Assembly (NCBI GenBank): GCA_023392535.1
Contig: JAEVYY010000019.1
Span: 186,001-250,000, forward strand
Direction of reading: 5' to 3'
Source of the DNA: Bacillota bacterium
GTDB taxonomy: Bacteria > Bacillota > Clostridia > Lachnospirales > Lachnospiraceae
Length of the DNA: 64,000 nt
The notes beneath the pieces were generated by a model that was not told the origin of the DNA, ran no database searches, and saw only the letters and a program-made list of their open reading frames with translations. Numbering within the stretch: position 1 is the stretch's first letter; every line of letters begins with the position of its first letter. This document shows, one piece after another, positions 8,611 to 15,359 of this stretch. The position numbers and the translations under genes were made by a program.

Positions 8611-8626
8611 TGTGAATTTTTTCACA
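8611..8626. promoter_or_regulatory. Putative Rex operator
   Basis: TGTGAATTTTTTCACA matches the Gram-positive Rex consensus TTGTGAAnnnnTTCACAA at the inner twelve conserved positions. It begins about nine bases after the predicted transcription start, where bound Rex would block RNA polymerase. Rex releases DNA when NADH rises, so the operon should be induced under reducing, fermentative conditions. The site is visible; binding is inferred. Confidence 0.72.
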
Positions 8627-8746
8627 TTTTCAAATGTATACACAAGCATAAATAAGTAAAAGATAAAATAGGTATATTTTTATGCTGGTAACTACGTCTT
8701 TTACCATAAAAAGACATAATATTATAATTTTAGGAGGCTTTATAAA

Positions 8747-10786
8747 ATGAGACCAGAATGGAAAGATTTTGTAGGCGGCAAATGGGAGAATGAAATCAAT
8801 GTAAGAGATTTCATCCAGAAGAATTATTCACCTTATGATGGAGATGATGCATTCTTAGCAGGTCCTACACAAAACACAAAAGATTTGTGGGCACAAGTAA
8901 TGGATTTATCCAAAAAAGAGCGTGAAGCTGGCGGTGTTCTTGATATGGACACGAAAGTGGTTTCTACGATCAACTCTCACAAAGCAGGATACTTAGACAA
9001 AACAAAAGAAACAATCGTAGGTTTTCAGACAGATGCACCTTTTAAACGTTCTATGCAACCATATGGTGGAATCCGTATGGCTGAAAAAGCGTGCTCAGAT
9101 AATGGCTACGAAGTAGATCCAGAAATTAGTGAATTCTTTTCTACCCATAGAAAAACTCATAATGCAGGCTGCTTTGATGCTTATAATGCAGAAATGAAAG
9201 CTTGTCGTTCCAGCCATGTTATCACGGGTCTTCCTGATGCTTATGGACGAGGACGTATCATTGGTGATTATAGACGTATCGCATTATATGGTATTGACAG
9301 ACTGATTGAAGATAAAGTAGCTCAAAAAGATTCTACCGGACGCGTGATGACGGACGAAGTCATCCGTCTTCGTGAGGAGATTTCAGAACAAATCGTAGCT
9401 CTTAAGATGATGAAAGAAATGGCTTCTTTCTATGGTTGTGATATTTCTAAGCCATCTACAAATGTGCAGGAAGCTATCCAAGCTACTTATTTTGGATATT
9501 TAGCAGCTGTTAAAGAACAAAATGGTGCTGCGATGTCTCTTGGACGTACTTCTACTTTCATTGATTGTTATGCGGAGAGAGACTTGAAGAATGGTACTTT
9601 TACGGAAGAACAGATTCAAGAATTCATCGATCATTTCATTATGAAATTAAGATGTGTAAAATTTGCACGTACACCAGAATACAATCAAATCTTTGCTGGT
9701 GATCCAGTATGGGTCACAGAGTCAATTGGTGGTTGCGGTATTGATGGACGTCATATGGTCACAAAAATGTCTTTCCGTTATTTAAATACATTAATTAACT
9801 TAGGTGCTTCACCAGAACCAAACTTAACTGTTTTATGGTCAACCAGATTACCAGAAGCTTTTAAAAAATTCTGTGCAAAGATTTCAATCACGACTTCTTC
9901 TGTTCAATATGAGAACGATGATCTAATGAGAGTAACACATGGCGATGATTACGGAATCGCATGCTGTGTATCTTCCATGGTAATTGGTAAGCAGATGCAG
10001 TTCTTTGGAGCTCGCGCTAATTTAGCAAAATGTTTATTATACTCCTTAAATGGAGGTGTTGATGAAGTATCCCATAAACAGGTCGGTCCTAAGTATCGTC
10101 CAGTTGCCGGTGATGTATTAGATTACGATGATGTCATGGATAAATTTACTGACATGATGGAATGGTTAGCTGATGTATATGTAAATGTATTAAACGTAAT
10201 CCATTATATGCACGATAAATATTGCTACGAAAGAGCTCAAATGGCGTTGCACGACAGAGATGTTCTTCGTTATTTTGCAACAGGAATCGCAGGACTTTCC
10301 GTAGTTACTGACTCTTTATCCGCAATCAAATATGCAACTGTGAAGCCAATCAGAGACGAAGATGGAATTATTGTAGATTTTGAAACTACTGGAGATTTCC
10401 CGAAATACGGAAATGATGATGATCGTGCAGATATCATCGCTCATGATTTAGTGGAAAAATTCATGACAATGATTAGAAGACACCACACTTACAGAAATGG
10501 TTTCCCTACCATGTCTGTACTAACAATTACTTCAAACGTTACGTATGGTAAAGCAACAGGTAATACACCTGATGGACGTAAGAAAGGACAACCATTCGCA
10601 CCGGGTGCCAACCCAATGCATGGCCGTGATACTCACGGAGCTGTCGCTTCTTTAGCTTCTGTATCAAAACTTCCGTTTGAACACGCACAGGATGGTATTT
10701 CTAATACATTTACAATCATTCCAGGTGCTCTTGGTAAAGAAGATCAAGTATTTGCTGGTGACATTGAACTTGATTTAAATAAATAG
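8747..10786 (+). CDS. pflB: Pyruvate formate-lyase catalytic core, lacking the glycyl-radical domain
   Basis: A 679-residue protein matching the main barrel of pyruvate formate-lyase, which converts pyruvate and CoA to acetyl-CoA and formate. The catalytic cysteine pair is Cys406-Cys407 in YGIACCVSSM. The chain ends soon after SNTFTIIPGALGKEDQVFAG. In usual PFL, about 750-760 residues long, this point is followed by a further 70 residues holding the radical glycine. Here a TAG stop ends the core, and the missing domain is encoded by a separate gene 258 bases downstream. AGGAGG precedes the ATG. Three closely spaced genes follow one promoter and Rex-like operator. The core cannot work alone, since the thiyl radical at the cysteines needs the glycyl radical. 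Confidence 0.93.
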   Translation: MRPEWKDFVGGKWENEINVRDFIQKNYSPYDGDDAFLAGPTQNTKDLWAQVMDLSKKEREAGGVLDMDTKVVSTINSHKAGYLDKTKETIVGFQTDAPFKRSMQPYGGIRMAEKACSDNGYEVDPEISEFFSTHRKTHNAGCFDAYNAEMKACRSSHVITGLPDAYGRGRIIGDYRRIALYGIDRLIEDKVAQKDSTGRVMTDEVIRLREEISEQIVALKMMKEMASFYGCDISKPSTNVQEAIQATYFGYLAAVKEQNGAAMSLGRTSTFIDCYAERDLKNGTFTEEQIQEFIDHFIMKLRCVKFARTPEYNQIFAGDPVWVTESIGGCGIDGRHMVTKMSFRYLNTLINLGASPEPNLTVLWSTRLPEAFKKFCAKISITTSSVQYENDDLMRVTHGDDYGIACCVSSMVIGKQMQFFGARANLAKCLLYSLNGGVDEVSHKQVGPKYRPVAGDVLDYDDVMDKFTDMMEWLADVYVNVLNVIHYMHDKYCYERAQMALHDRDVLRYFATGIAGLSVVTDSLSAIKYATVKPIRDEDGIIVDFETTGDFPKYGNDDDRADIIAHDLVEKFMTMIRRHHTYRNGFPTMSVLTITSNVTYGKATGNTPDGRKKGQPFAPGANPMHGRDTHGAVASLASVSKLPFEHAQDGISNTFTIIPGALGKEDQVFAGDIELDLNK

Positions 10787-10787
10787 T

Positions 10788-10803
10788 TCTTACTTTCGTA
10801 AGA
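10788..10803 (+). other. Small hairpin after the PFL core
   Basis: TCTTAC, the loop TTTC and GTAAGA form a six-pair stem directly after the stop codon. There is no U-tract, so it is not a standard terminator. It could set mRNA stability or processing between the large core gene and the small radical-domain gene. Confidence 0.5.
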
Positions 10804-10820
10804 GAATAGGACGGTGCATT

Positions 10821-11024
10821 ATGGACCAAAAGAAAATGATTGAAGATCTTGTAGCTATGTTGGATTCACATATGACAAAAGGTGTAGGACATGTAAATGT
10901 TGACGTAGACGACTCTATCAATAATACAAAAGAAGTTCAGACCATGGGGTGTACGGATTGTTCCAGAACTCCACTGGCTTGCAGTGTTCCTACTCTCGAA
11001 GAAGGATTAGATGATTTTCATTAA
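10821..11024 (+). CDS. Small cysteine-bearing protein resembling the start of a glycyl-radical domain
   Basis: A 67-residue protein between the two PFL pieces. Residues 7-29 (IEDLVAMLDSHMTKGVGHVN) align with residues 9-31 of the next gene (VQNLVSLLDGYATKGGHHLN), so it looks like a duplicated front half of the PFL glycyl-radical domain. The radical motif RVSGYA is absent. Instead the C-terminus carries Cys44-x-x-Cys47 and Cys54 in MGCTDCSRTPLACSVPTLEE. It cannot hold the glycyl radical. It might be an assembly, metal- or thiol-based protective subunit, but this is inference. AGGACGG lies before the ATG. The intact frame and maintained sequence argue against decay. Confidence 0.78.
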   Translation: MDQKKMIEDLVAMLDSHMTKGVGHVNVDVDDSINNTKEVQTMGCTDCSRTPLACSVPTLEEGLDDFH

Positions 11025-11044
11025 AATTTAGGAGGAAAAATATC

Positions 11045-11290
11045 ATGGCAGAAATAAGTCAAGCACAAGTTCAAAACTTAGTTTCATTATTAGATGGATA
11101 TGCAACAAAGGGTGGACACCATCTTAATGTTAACGTGTTAAATAAGGACACATTATTAGATGCACAAAAACATCCGGAAAATTATCCACAGTTAACAATC
11201 CGTGTATCAGGATACGCTGTTAATTTTATTAAATTAACACCAGATCAGCAAAATGATGTTATTTCACGTACATTCCATGCTGCTATCTAA
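11045..11290 (+). CDS. Pyruvate formate-lyase glycyl-radical domain as a separate protein
   Basis: An 81-residue protein equal to the C-terminal end of pyruvate formate-lyase. It carries the linker YPQLTI and the glycyl-radical motif RVSGYAV with the predicted radical at Gly56, and ends in QQNDVISRTFHAAI as in full-length PFL. It should dock on the 679-residue core and be charged by the activase PflA encoded near 34.4 kb. The arrangement recalls YfiD/GrcA, the spare part that replaces oxygen-cleaved PFL ends in Escherichia coli. Here, however, no full-length PFL is encoded alongside it, so this piece is likely obligatory. GGAGG sits 9 bases before the ATG, and a terminator follows. Confidence 0.93.
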   Translation: MAEISQAQVQNLVSLLDGYATKGGHHLNVNVLNKDTLLDAQKHPENYPQLTIRVSGYAVNFIKLTPDQQNDVISRTFHAAI

Positions 11291-11307
11291 TTAAAATCTT
11301 ACTATAA

Positions 11308-11350
11308 TAGACGGCATAGTCAAAATTGACTATGTCGTCTACTTATTTTT
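11308..11350 (+). terminator. Terminator of the split PFL operon
   Basis: TAGACGGCATAGTCA pairs with TGACTATGTCGTCTA around AAAT, followed by a T-rich tail. It separates the operon from the convergent phosphatase gene. Confidence 0.88.
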
Positions 11351-11378
11351 GTGACAGGTCATATGCTTTTAGCTATAA

Positions 11379-11831
11379 TCATTTTATGATCGAATGCAGC
11401 AGCGATTCACAGCCTTCCACAATATCATCATAAGTTTTGTCAAAATTACCAGTATACCAGGGATCTGCAATATCTCTTTCCTTCCCTGCAAAGGAAAGAA
11501 GTTTTCTGACTTTATTTTTTGGATCCCTTCCCAAAATTCGCAACATATCCCGCATATTCATGGTGTCCATGCCCAGCAAATAATCATATTTCTCATAATC
11601 CGCTTTTATAAGCTGTATCGCATTCTTTCCGGCTACTGATATTCCGTATTCTCCCAGCTTATTCCTTGTCCCATAATGTACTGGATTCCCAATTTCTTCT
11701 CTGCTTGTTGCCGCTGAGGCGATAAAAAAATCCTTTTCCAAACCTTTTTTTTGCACCATGTCCTTCATCACGAATTCGGCCATTGGCGACCTACAAATAT
11801 TGCCGTGGCAGACGAATAGTATTTTTATCAT
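11379..11831 (-). CDS. Low-molecular-weight protein-tyrosine phosphatase
   Basis: A 150-residue cytoplasmic phosphatase. The P-loop CHGNICRS (Cys8 to Arg14) opens the protein and the general-acid loop DPWYTG lies near residue 122, both complete. Such enzymes often reverse the action of bacterial tyrosine kinases on capsule or stress proteins. No kinase is nearby. AAGGAGT precedes the ATG. The gene appears monocistronic; 280 bases without a gene separate it from the Fic gene upstream. Confidence 0.92.
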   Translation of the reverse strand: MIKILFVCHGNICRSPMAEFVMKDMVQKKGLEKDFFIASAATSREEIGNPVHYGTRNKLGEYGISVAGKNAIQLIKADYEKYDYLLGMDTMNMRDMLRILGRDPKNKVRKLLSFAGKERDIADPWYTGNFDKTYDDIVEGCESLLHSIIK

Positions 11832-12058
11832 ATCTTGTTAACTCCTTTTTTATCTTGGTTTTTCATGGTAAATGCCCGTAATTGCATAAATATCGGCATT
11901 TTCTAATAGTTCTCTTAAGTGTTTTACTACATTCATTTTGTGGCTTATCTTAGCATATTTTGTTATATTATCCTTTTCATAAATAGTAAAGCCTGATTAT
12001 TCTCTTCATAAAAACGAAGTTCAATTGCATCAAAGCTCTCACAAGACTATATAAGAAA

Positions 12059-12084
12059 ATAAGTATCTGTTTCCAAATACTTAT
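12059..12084 (-). terminator. Terminator of the Fic gene
   Basis: ATAAGTAT and ATACTTAT form a perfect eight-pair stem around ten bases, followed on the minus strand by a T-rich tail. Confidence 0.7.
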
Positions 12085-12112
12085 CTTTCTTTTAATTGCT
12101 TTATCCGGGTTT

Positions 12113-12835
12113 TTACGTCTTACTTTTTTCCTTATTTACTTCCAGCTTTGCTGAAATGGATTTATCCATCAGCTTGAACTGGTCTATTCGTTCCATTTCT
12201 TTCACTTCAAGTTCTTTGAAATAATGTGCCAAGTTCATTATATCCATCTGAGCTATCATTTTAAAGTACTCGCTGCGCTCCTCTTTTGGAATTACAATAG
12301 GGGGCATATTGTTCTTTAACAGTTCATAATTAATTAATAACCGTCCTATTCTTCCATTTCCGTCTTCAAAAGGATGTATTCTTTCAAAGTATATATGGTT
12401 TTCCGCAATCTTGGTAAATATATCTTCGTAAGCAGTATGGTTATAGTTGTGTACATAGTACATCATTTTTTGTGGAAGCTCTGCAGGTGATGGTGGTATA
12501 TGTTCTGCTCCCTTTATGAATGCCGGTAATTTCCTATACCCATCAATTTCAGCTATATTTTTATTTATAATAATACCTATATCTTTAATTAATTTTTCTG
12601 TTAAATTCTCATCTAAAGAATCCAGTACATGACTGATCGCATATTTATGATTGATGGCTTCATATATTTCTCGTGGCTTTGCAGATACACTAAATTCATT
12701 ATTATTAAAAATAATGGCATATGTCTCTGCATAAGAAAGCGTATTCCCTTCTATCCCATTAGAATGATAGGTACTGCGCGTTATAAAATCTTCAAAGTAC
12801 TCTTTATTATTCCTTATAAAATCTCTTATTTTCAA
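12113..12835 (-). CDS. Fic-domain AMPylator, class II
   Basis: A 240-residue Fic protein that would transfer AMP from ATP to hydroxyl groups on target proteins. The catalytic motif HPFEDGNGRIGR (residues 154-165) is intact, including the histidine and the phosphate-binding arginine. The inhibitory helix motif S-x-x-x-E-G lies at Ser25-Glu29-Gly30, in the N-terminal position typical of class II Fic proteins, which regulate themselves without a separate antitoxin. The start is TTG, seven bases after AGGAGG. The target is unknown. It lies next to a type I toxin locus, so the region may collect growth-control modules, but no functional link is shown. Confidence 0.9.
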   Translation of the reverse strand: MKIRDFIRNNKEYFEDFITRSTYHSNGIEGNTLSYAETYAIIFNNNEFSVSAKPREIYEAINHKYAISHVLDSLDENLTEKLIKDIGIIINKNIAEIDGYRKLPAFIKGAEHIPPSPAELPQKMMYYVHNYNHTAYEDIFTKIAENHIYFERIHPFEDGNGRIGRLLINYELLKNNMPPIVIPKEERSEYFKMIAQMDIMNLAHYFKELEVKEMERIDQFKLMDKSISAKLEVNKEKSKT

Positions 12836-12895
12836 TATGATTCCTCCTTTCCTTTATATGTTTATCTATATTTAATATACATTTTTATTTTTTAC

Positions 12896-12904
12896 TGATA
12901 TAAT
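12896..12904 (+). promoter_or_regulatory. Extended -10 promoter of the left antisense RNA
   Basis: TGATATAAT is a full extended -10 element. The predicted start near 12911 coincides with the start of the conserved repeat. Confidence 0.55.
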
Positions 12905-12910
12905 ACTTTT

Positions 12911-13004
12911 AAACAAATAGTGGTACTAAATTGTACCCCTTGCAAAATGATTAGAGTAAAAATAAACTGTCCAAGTTTCTCAGGCTAGGGGCGGTTTATT
13001 TTAT
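12911..13004 (+). ncRNA. Candidate antisense RNA, left copy (relic locus)
   Basis: A short transcript is predicted from the extended -10 element to a hairpin AAAATAAAC/GGTTTATTTT. It contains GGTACTAAATTGTACC, shared with the right copy. It overlaps the 3' end of a decayed toxin frame on the other strand. Confidence 0.5.
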
Positions 13005-13043
13005 AAGTACTATTACAAGTAATCCTAACTGAATCAAATGACA
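12996..13043 (-). pseudogene. Relic of a holin-like toxin peptide
   Basis: The frame reads CHLIQLGLLVIVLIK and then stops; the aligned part of the intact copy reads NDLIQFGLFVIALI. The hydrophobic core is kept, but a stop precedes it, the only nearby ATG is one base out of frame, and the C-terminal half is deleted. It is therefore a broken copy. Confidence 0.65.
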
Positions 13044-13060
13044 TTAAGTTTTTATTGTGA

Positions 13061-13089
13061 TTGATATTTATAACTCCATGTGTTAAGAT
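13061..13089 (+). promoter_or_regulatory. Promoter of the right antisense RNA
   Basis: TTGATA and TAAGAT are separated by 17 bases, giving a start near 13096. This is the same position relative to the repeat as in the left copy. Confidence 0.55.
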
Positions 13090-13095
13090 AATCAT

Positions 13096-13178
13096 ACAAA
13101 GAGTGGTACTAAGTTGTACCCCTTGCAAATGGATTAGTTAAAATAACCGCACACTTTCGCAGAGGGGCGGTTATTTTA
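13096..13178 (+). ncRNA. Candidate antisense antitoxin RNA
   Basis: A predicted RNA of about 80 bases runs from the promoter to the hairpin AAAATAACCGC/GCGGTTATTTT (13140-13177). The same hairpin serves the oppositely transcribed toxin mRNA, whose stop codon lies in the stem. The two RNAs therefore overlap at their 3' ends, the layout of txpA/RatA and bsrG/SR4 in Bacillus. Confidence 0.6.
13140..13177. terminator. Shared bidirectional terminator of toxin and antisense RNA
   Basis: AAAATAACCGC pairs with GCGGTTATTTT over eleven bases, with T-rich tails on both strands. Confidence 0.8.
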
Positions 13179-13275
13179 TGTCTTTATGACTTATCTTGTA
13201 AACAAGACCTATCAGTGCTATAACAAATAATCCAAATTGGATTAAATCATTATATGTAATGTACTGCATAGGCAT
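13171..13275 (-). CDS. Holin-like type I toxin peptide, 34 residues
   Basis: A small membrane peptide reading MPMQYITYNDLIQFGLFV and ending IALIGLVYKISHKDIK: a short polar start, one hydrophobic helix of about 15 residues and a basic tail. This is the pattern of the Hol_Tox family of type I toxins, which insert in the membrane and stop growth. GAGAGAGGGGG lies just before the first ATG; a second ATG two codons later is equally possible. The leader hairpin CCCCT/AGGGG covers that ribosome binding site, as expected for a tightly held toxin. The extended -10 element TGTTATAAT (13316-13324) lies upstream. The gene is too short for standard gene callers. Function is inferred from pattern and locus layout. 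Confidence 0.72.
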   Translation of the reverse strand: MPMQYITYNDLIQFGLFVIALIGLVYKISHKDIK

Positions 13276-13315
13276 CTACCCCCTCTCTCAAGGGGCAACC
13301 GTTCCCACTGGATGC

Positions 13316-13324
13316 ATTATAACA
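13316..13324 (-). promoter_or_regulatory. Toxin promoter, extended -10
   Basis: The minus strand reads TGTTATAAT, with no clear -35 box. The start is expected near 13309, giving a leader of about 35 bases that contains the RBS-masking hairpin. Confidence 0.55.
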
Positions 13325-13470
13325 TATTAAAATATTTATGCCTATAATAATTACTCTATTGTAATACTGCTCACATCTCTTATTTCTGATTCTATTTTGT
13401 TGCGTAGCAGTAATAATTTTAGCTTTATGCAGCTTCCATGTAGTTTTCTGCCTTTCTTTCCTTTTGATTC

Positions 13471-13976
13471 TCATAAGCTAATAAGATCCTTTACAAGTAT
13501 TTCTTCGTTTGTAAATTGAATTTTATTATTGCTTAAAAATCCATCCAATGATTGGATTGTTTATTATTATGAATATATTCATGAGCATAAATATATCTTT
13601 CAGCACCTATGCCGTATACTTTATTATAATTTGTTCCCTAAAATCCCCATTTGGAAAAATTAGTCATAATAATAAAATCATTATGAATAGGGCTTACAAT
13701 ATTTGTATCATTTTCTTCCTCTAGAATTAATGCATTACCAGTTTTATCAGCGATAATAGTATGTAGCCCTAAATCCGGGAATAGTGGATTTCTAGGATAC
13801 GAGATCACTCTTTTATTAGAAATATCAAAAGCAAACCAATCATTTTCATCACAACTTGATTTGAAATCTGGACTATATCCTACTGCTTGAGTACATATAA
13901 AAAGACCCTCACTATTAAAACCTGCAATATCCCTGTATTTGTTATCTGCTAAGCCTGAAAAGTAAAATAAGTTCAT
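13471..13976 (-). pseudogene. Broken linear amide C-N hydrolase (choloylglycine hydrolase family)
   Basis: The conserved middle of a penicillin-V-acylase/bile-salt-hydrolase-type enzyme is visible: IAGFNSEGLFICTQAVGYSP, then GLHTIIADKTGNALILEE and NDFIIMTNFSKWGF. A TAG then interrupts, and the same frame continues with GTNYNKVYGIGAERYIYAHEY, the expected continuation in the family. It ends early at LVKDLISL. The N-terminal part with the catalytic cysteine is missing; a stop lies 12 codons before the first ATG. Both the loss of the nucleophile and the in-frame stop mean it is not functional. Confidence 0.72.
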
Positions 13977-14249
13977 ATCATATATAATTTGTAAAGTATT
14001 TAGAGAATCATTTAGCTATTTTATCATTGTCCTCACCACTTTCATAAACATTATCCATATTATACCAACAGGCATCTCAATGGTTCAACCTAAAACATTG
14101 TTGGCCCGAAGTGAGCTGGATTGCAATGTTTAGAAATATGCTGTACAATATTTAAATATTTATATATGATATTGGCCTTAGAATACAGATACTGTGTACC
14201 TATTCATTGAAAATTTATGAGAGTATTAGAGACATGGAAGTAAAAACAA

Positions 14250-15236
14250 ATGAATTTTTTTATTCTAATTATGTTGGAAATTCTTGTAGTCTTTTGTATC
14301 TTAGCTTTTTATAAAATTGACCGTGCTCATCAGGAGCAGTTTAAAAGAGCAGACTATAATGAGTATACCCAGATTTCTTCTTTTAGCTATTTAGATTTTG
14401 CATCTTGCTATCCAAGAGAGGTTATGTGCTTCCCATCTGAGCAACACATGTTAAATGGGTTTCTTTATGGAGTGAACAATAAAAAAGGATTAATTATAAT
14501 TAGTTCAGGTCACAGAAATAGTACGGAAGCGTCTCTGCAAAATATGAAGTATTTTGTGGATCACGGATGGATGGTCCTATGCTATGATTATACAGGATAT
14601 TACAACAGCGAAGGAAAAGATATGATAGACTACACACAGTCTGTCAGAGATTTAAACGCCGTACTATCTTATATTGAAAATTCAGATCGTTTCCATAAAA
14701 TACCGTTGCTTCTTTATGGACATAGTCTCGGCGCTTATGTATCAACAGCTGTTCTGGCGTTTCACCACAAAATTTGCGCTGTAGTCACGGCATCAGGTTT
14801 TGACAAGCCTACTGAGCAGTGGGCATATTCTGTGAAGCGGTTTTCTGGAAAATTAGGAGTAATACTGGGTCCCATGGCGGCTCTTTACCTTCGTGTTGCC
14901 TTCGACAAAGATACTGTCCGCTTTTCCGCTGTATCAGGTATTAACTCCTCCAATATTCCCATACTAGTGATTAGTGGCACAACCGATGTGTATTATGGTG
15001 GGAAAAGCCCTATATATATAAAAAAAAATGAGATCACCAATTCTAATTGTAGATTTATGCTTATGGACCGCAAGGCACATAATGGCCATTATGATTACAT
15101 GCTTACAGATCAAGCCCTTGCATATCAAAATCTGTGTCGAAGTAGCAATATTAAAACTCCGGACAAATGGCTAGCCATGGAGCAAGATGACTCTTTTTTC
15201 GATCATATTAATGCGTTTTTCATGTCGACTATTTAA
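14250..15236 (+). CDS. Membrane-anchored alpha/beta hydrolase
   Basis: A 328-residue serine hydrolase with an N-terminal membrane segment (residues 3-20, FFILIMLEILVVFCILAF). The nucleophile elbow GHSLGA follows LLLYGH near residue 160, the acid is probably Asp in ISGTTDVYYGG, and the histidine lies in RKAHNGHYDYML. The fold resembles YqkD/BAAT-type esterases and peptidases with unknown substrates. No strong ribosome binding site is seen before the ATG. It stands alone between a pseudogene and the convergent zinc-ribbon operon. Confidence 0.82.
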   Translation: MNFFILIMLEILVVFCILAFYKIDRAHQEQFKRADYNEYTQISSFSYLDFASCYPREVMCFPSEQHMLNGFLYGVNNKKGLIIISSGHRNSTEASLQNMKYFVDHGWMVLCYDYTGYYNSEGKDMIDYTQSVRDLNAVLSYIENSDRFHKIPLLLYGHSLGAYVSTAVLAFHHKICAVVTASGFDKPTEQWAYSVKRFSGKLGVILGPMAALYLRVAFDKDTVRFSAVSGINSSNIPILVISGTTDVYYGGKSPIYIKKNEITNSNCRFMLMDRKAHNGHYDYMLTDQALAYQNLCRSSNIKTPDKWLAMEQDDSFFDHINAFFMSTI

Positions 15237-15311
15237 AGCCAAGGCCGATATAAGCATAATGAAACCTTTCTATAATTGTCTCAATACATGTTAGCCATCG
15301 ATAGTAATAAT

Positions 15312-15339
15312 ATAGGAGCCACATCAATGTGATATGACT
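15312..15339. terminator. Hairpin between convergent genes
   Basis: GGAGCCA and TGACTCC pair (with one G-T pair) around a further partial stem. The flanks are only weakly T-rich, so use as a terminator is uncertain. Confidence 0.4.
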
Positions 15340-15359
15340 CCAAATACATTTTTAAAATA

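Larger units (their letters stand above)
12914..13258. repeat. Tandem duplication of a type I toxin-antitoxin locus
   Basis: A left unit (about 12914-13050) and a right unit (about 13097-13258) align along their length. Shared elements, in order, are TGGTACTAA, TTGTACCCCTTGCAAA, a GATTAG box, a bidirectional hairpin containing GGGGCGGTT, and a hydrophobic peptide frame on the minus strand. The left unit lacks about 30 bases of the peptide's C-terminal part. Confidence 0.8.

Noticed and set aside
10781..11050. The PFL split might be a sequencing error or a single frameshift.
   Set aside because: Two extra start codons with ribosome binding sites, a complete 67-residue frame between the pieces and a small hairpin separate core and radical domain. 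One base change cannot join them into a normal PFL.
13250..13474. A 74-residue reading frame overlapping the holin-like toxin leader.
   Set aside because: It lacks a ribosome binding site, its composition is unlike a protein, and it runs through the toxin promoter in another frame.
13638..13976. A functional 112-residue amide hydrolase.
   Set aside because: The catalytic N-terminal cysteine is missing, and family sequence continues in frame beyond the stop codon, so it is annotated as a pseudogene.
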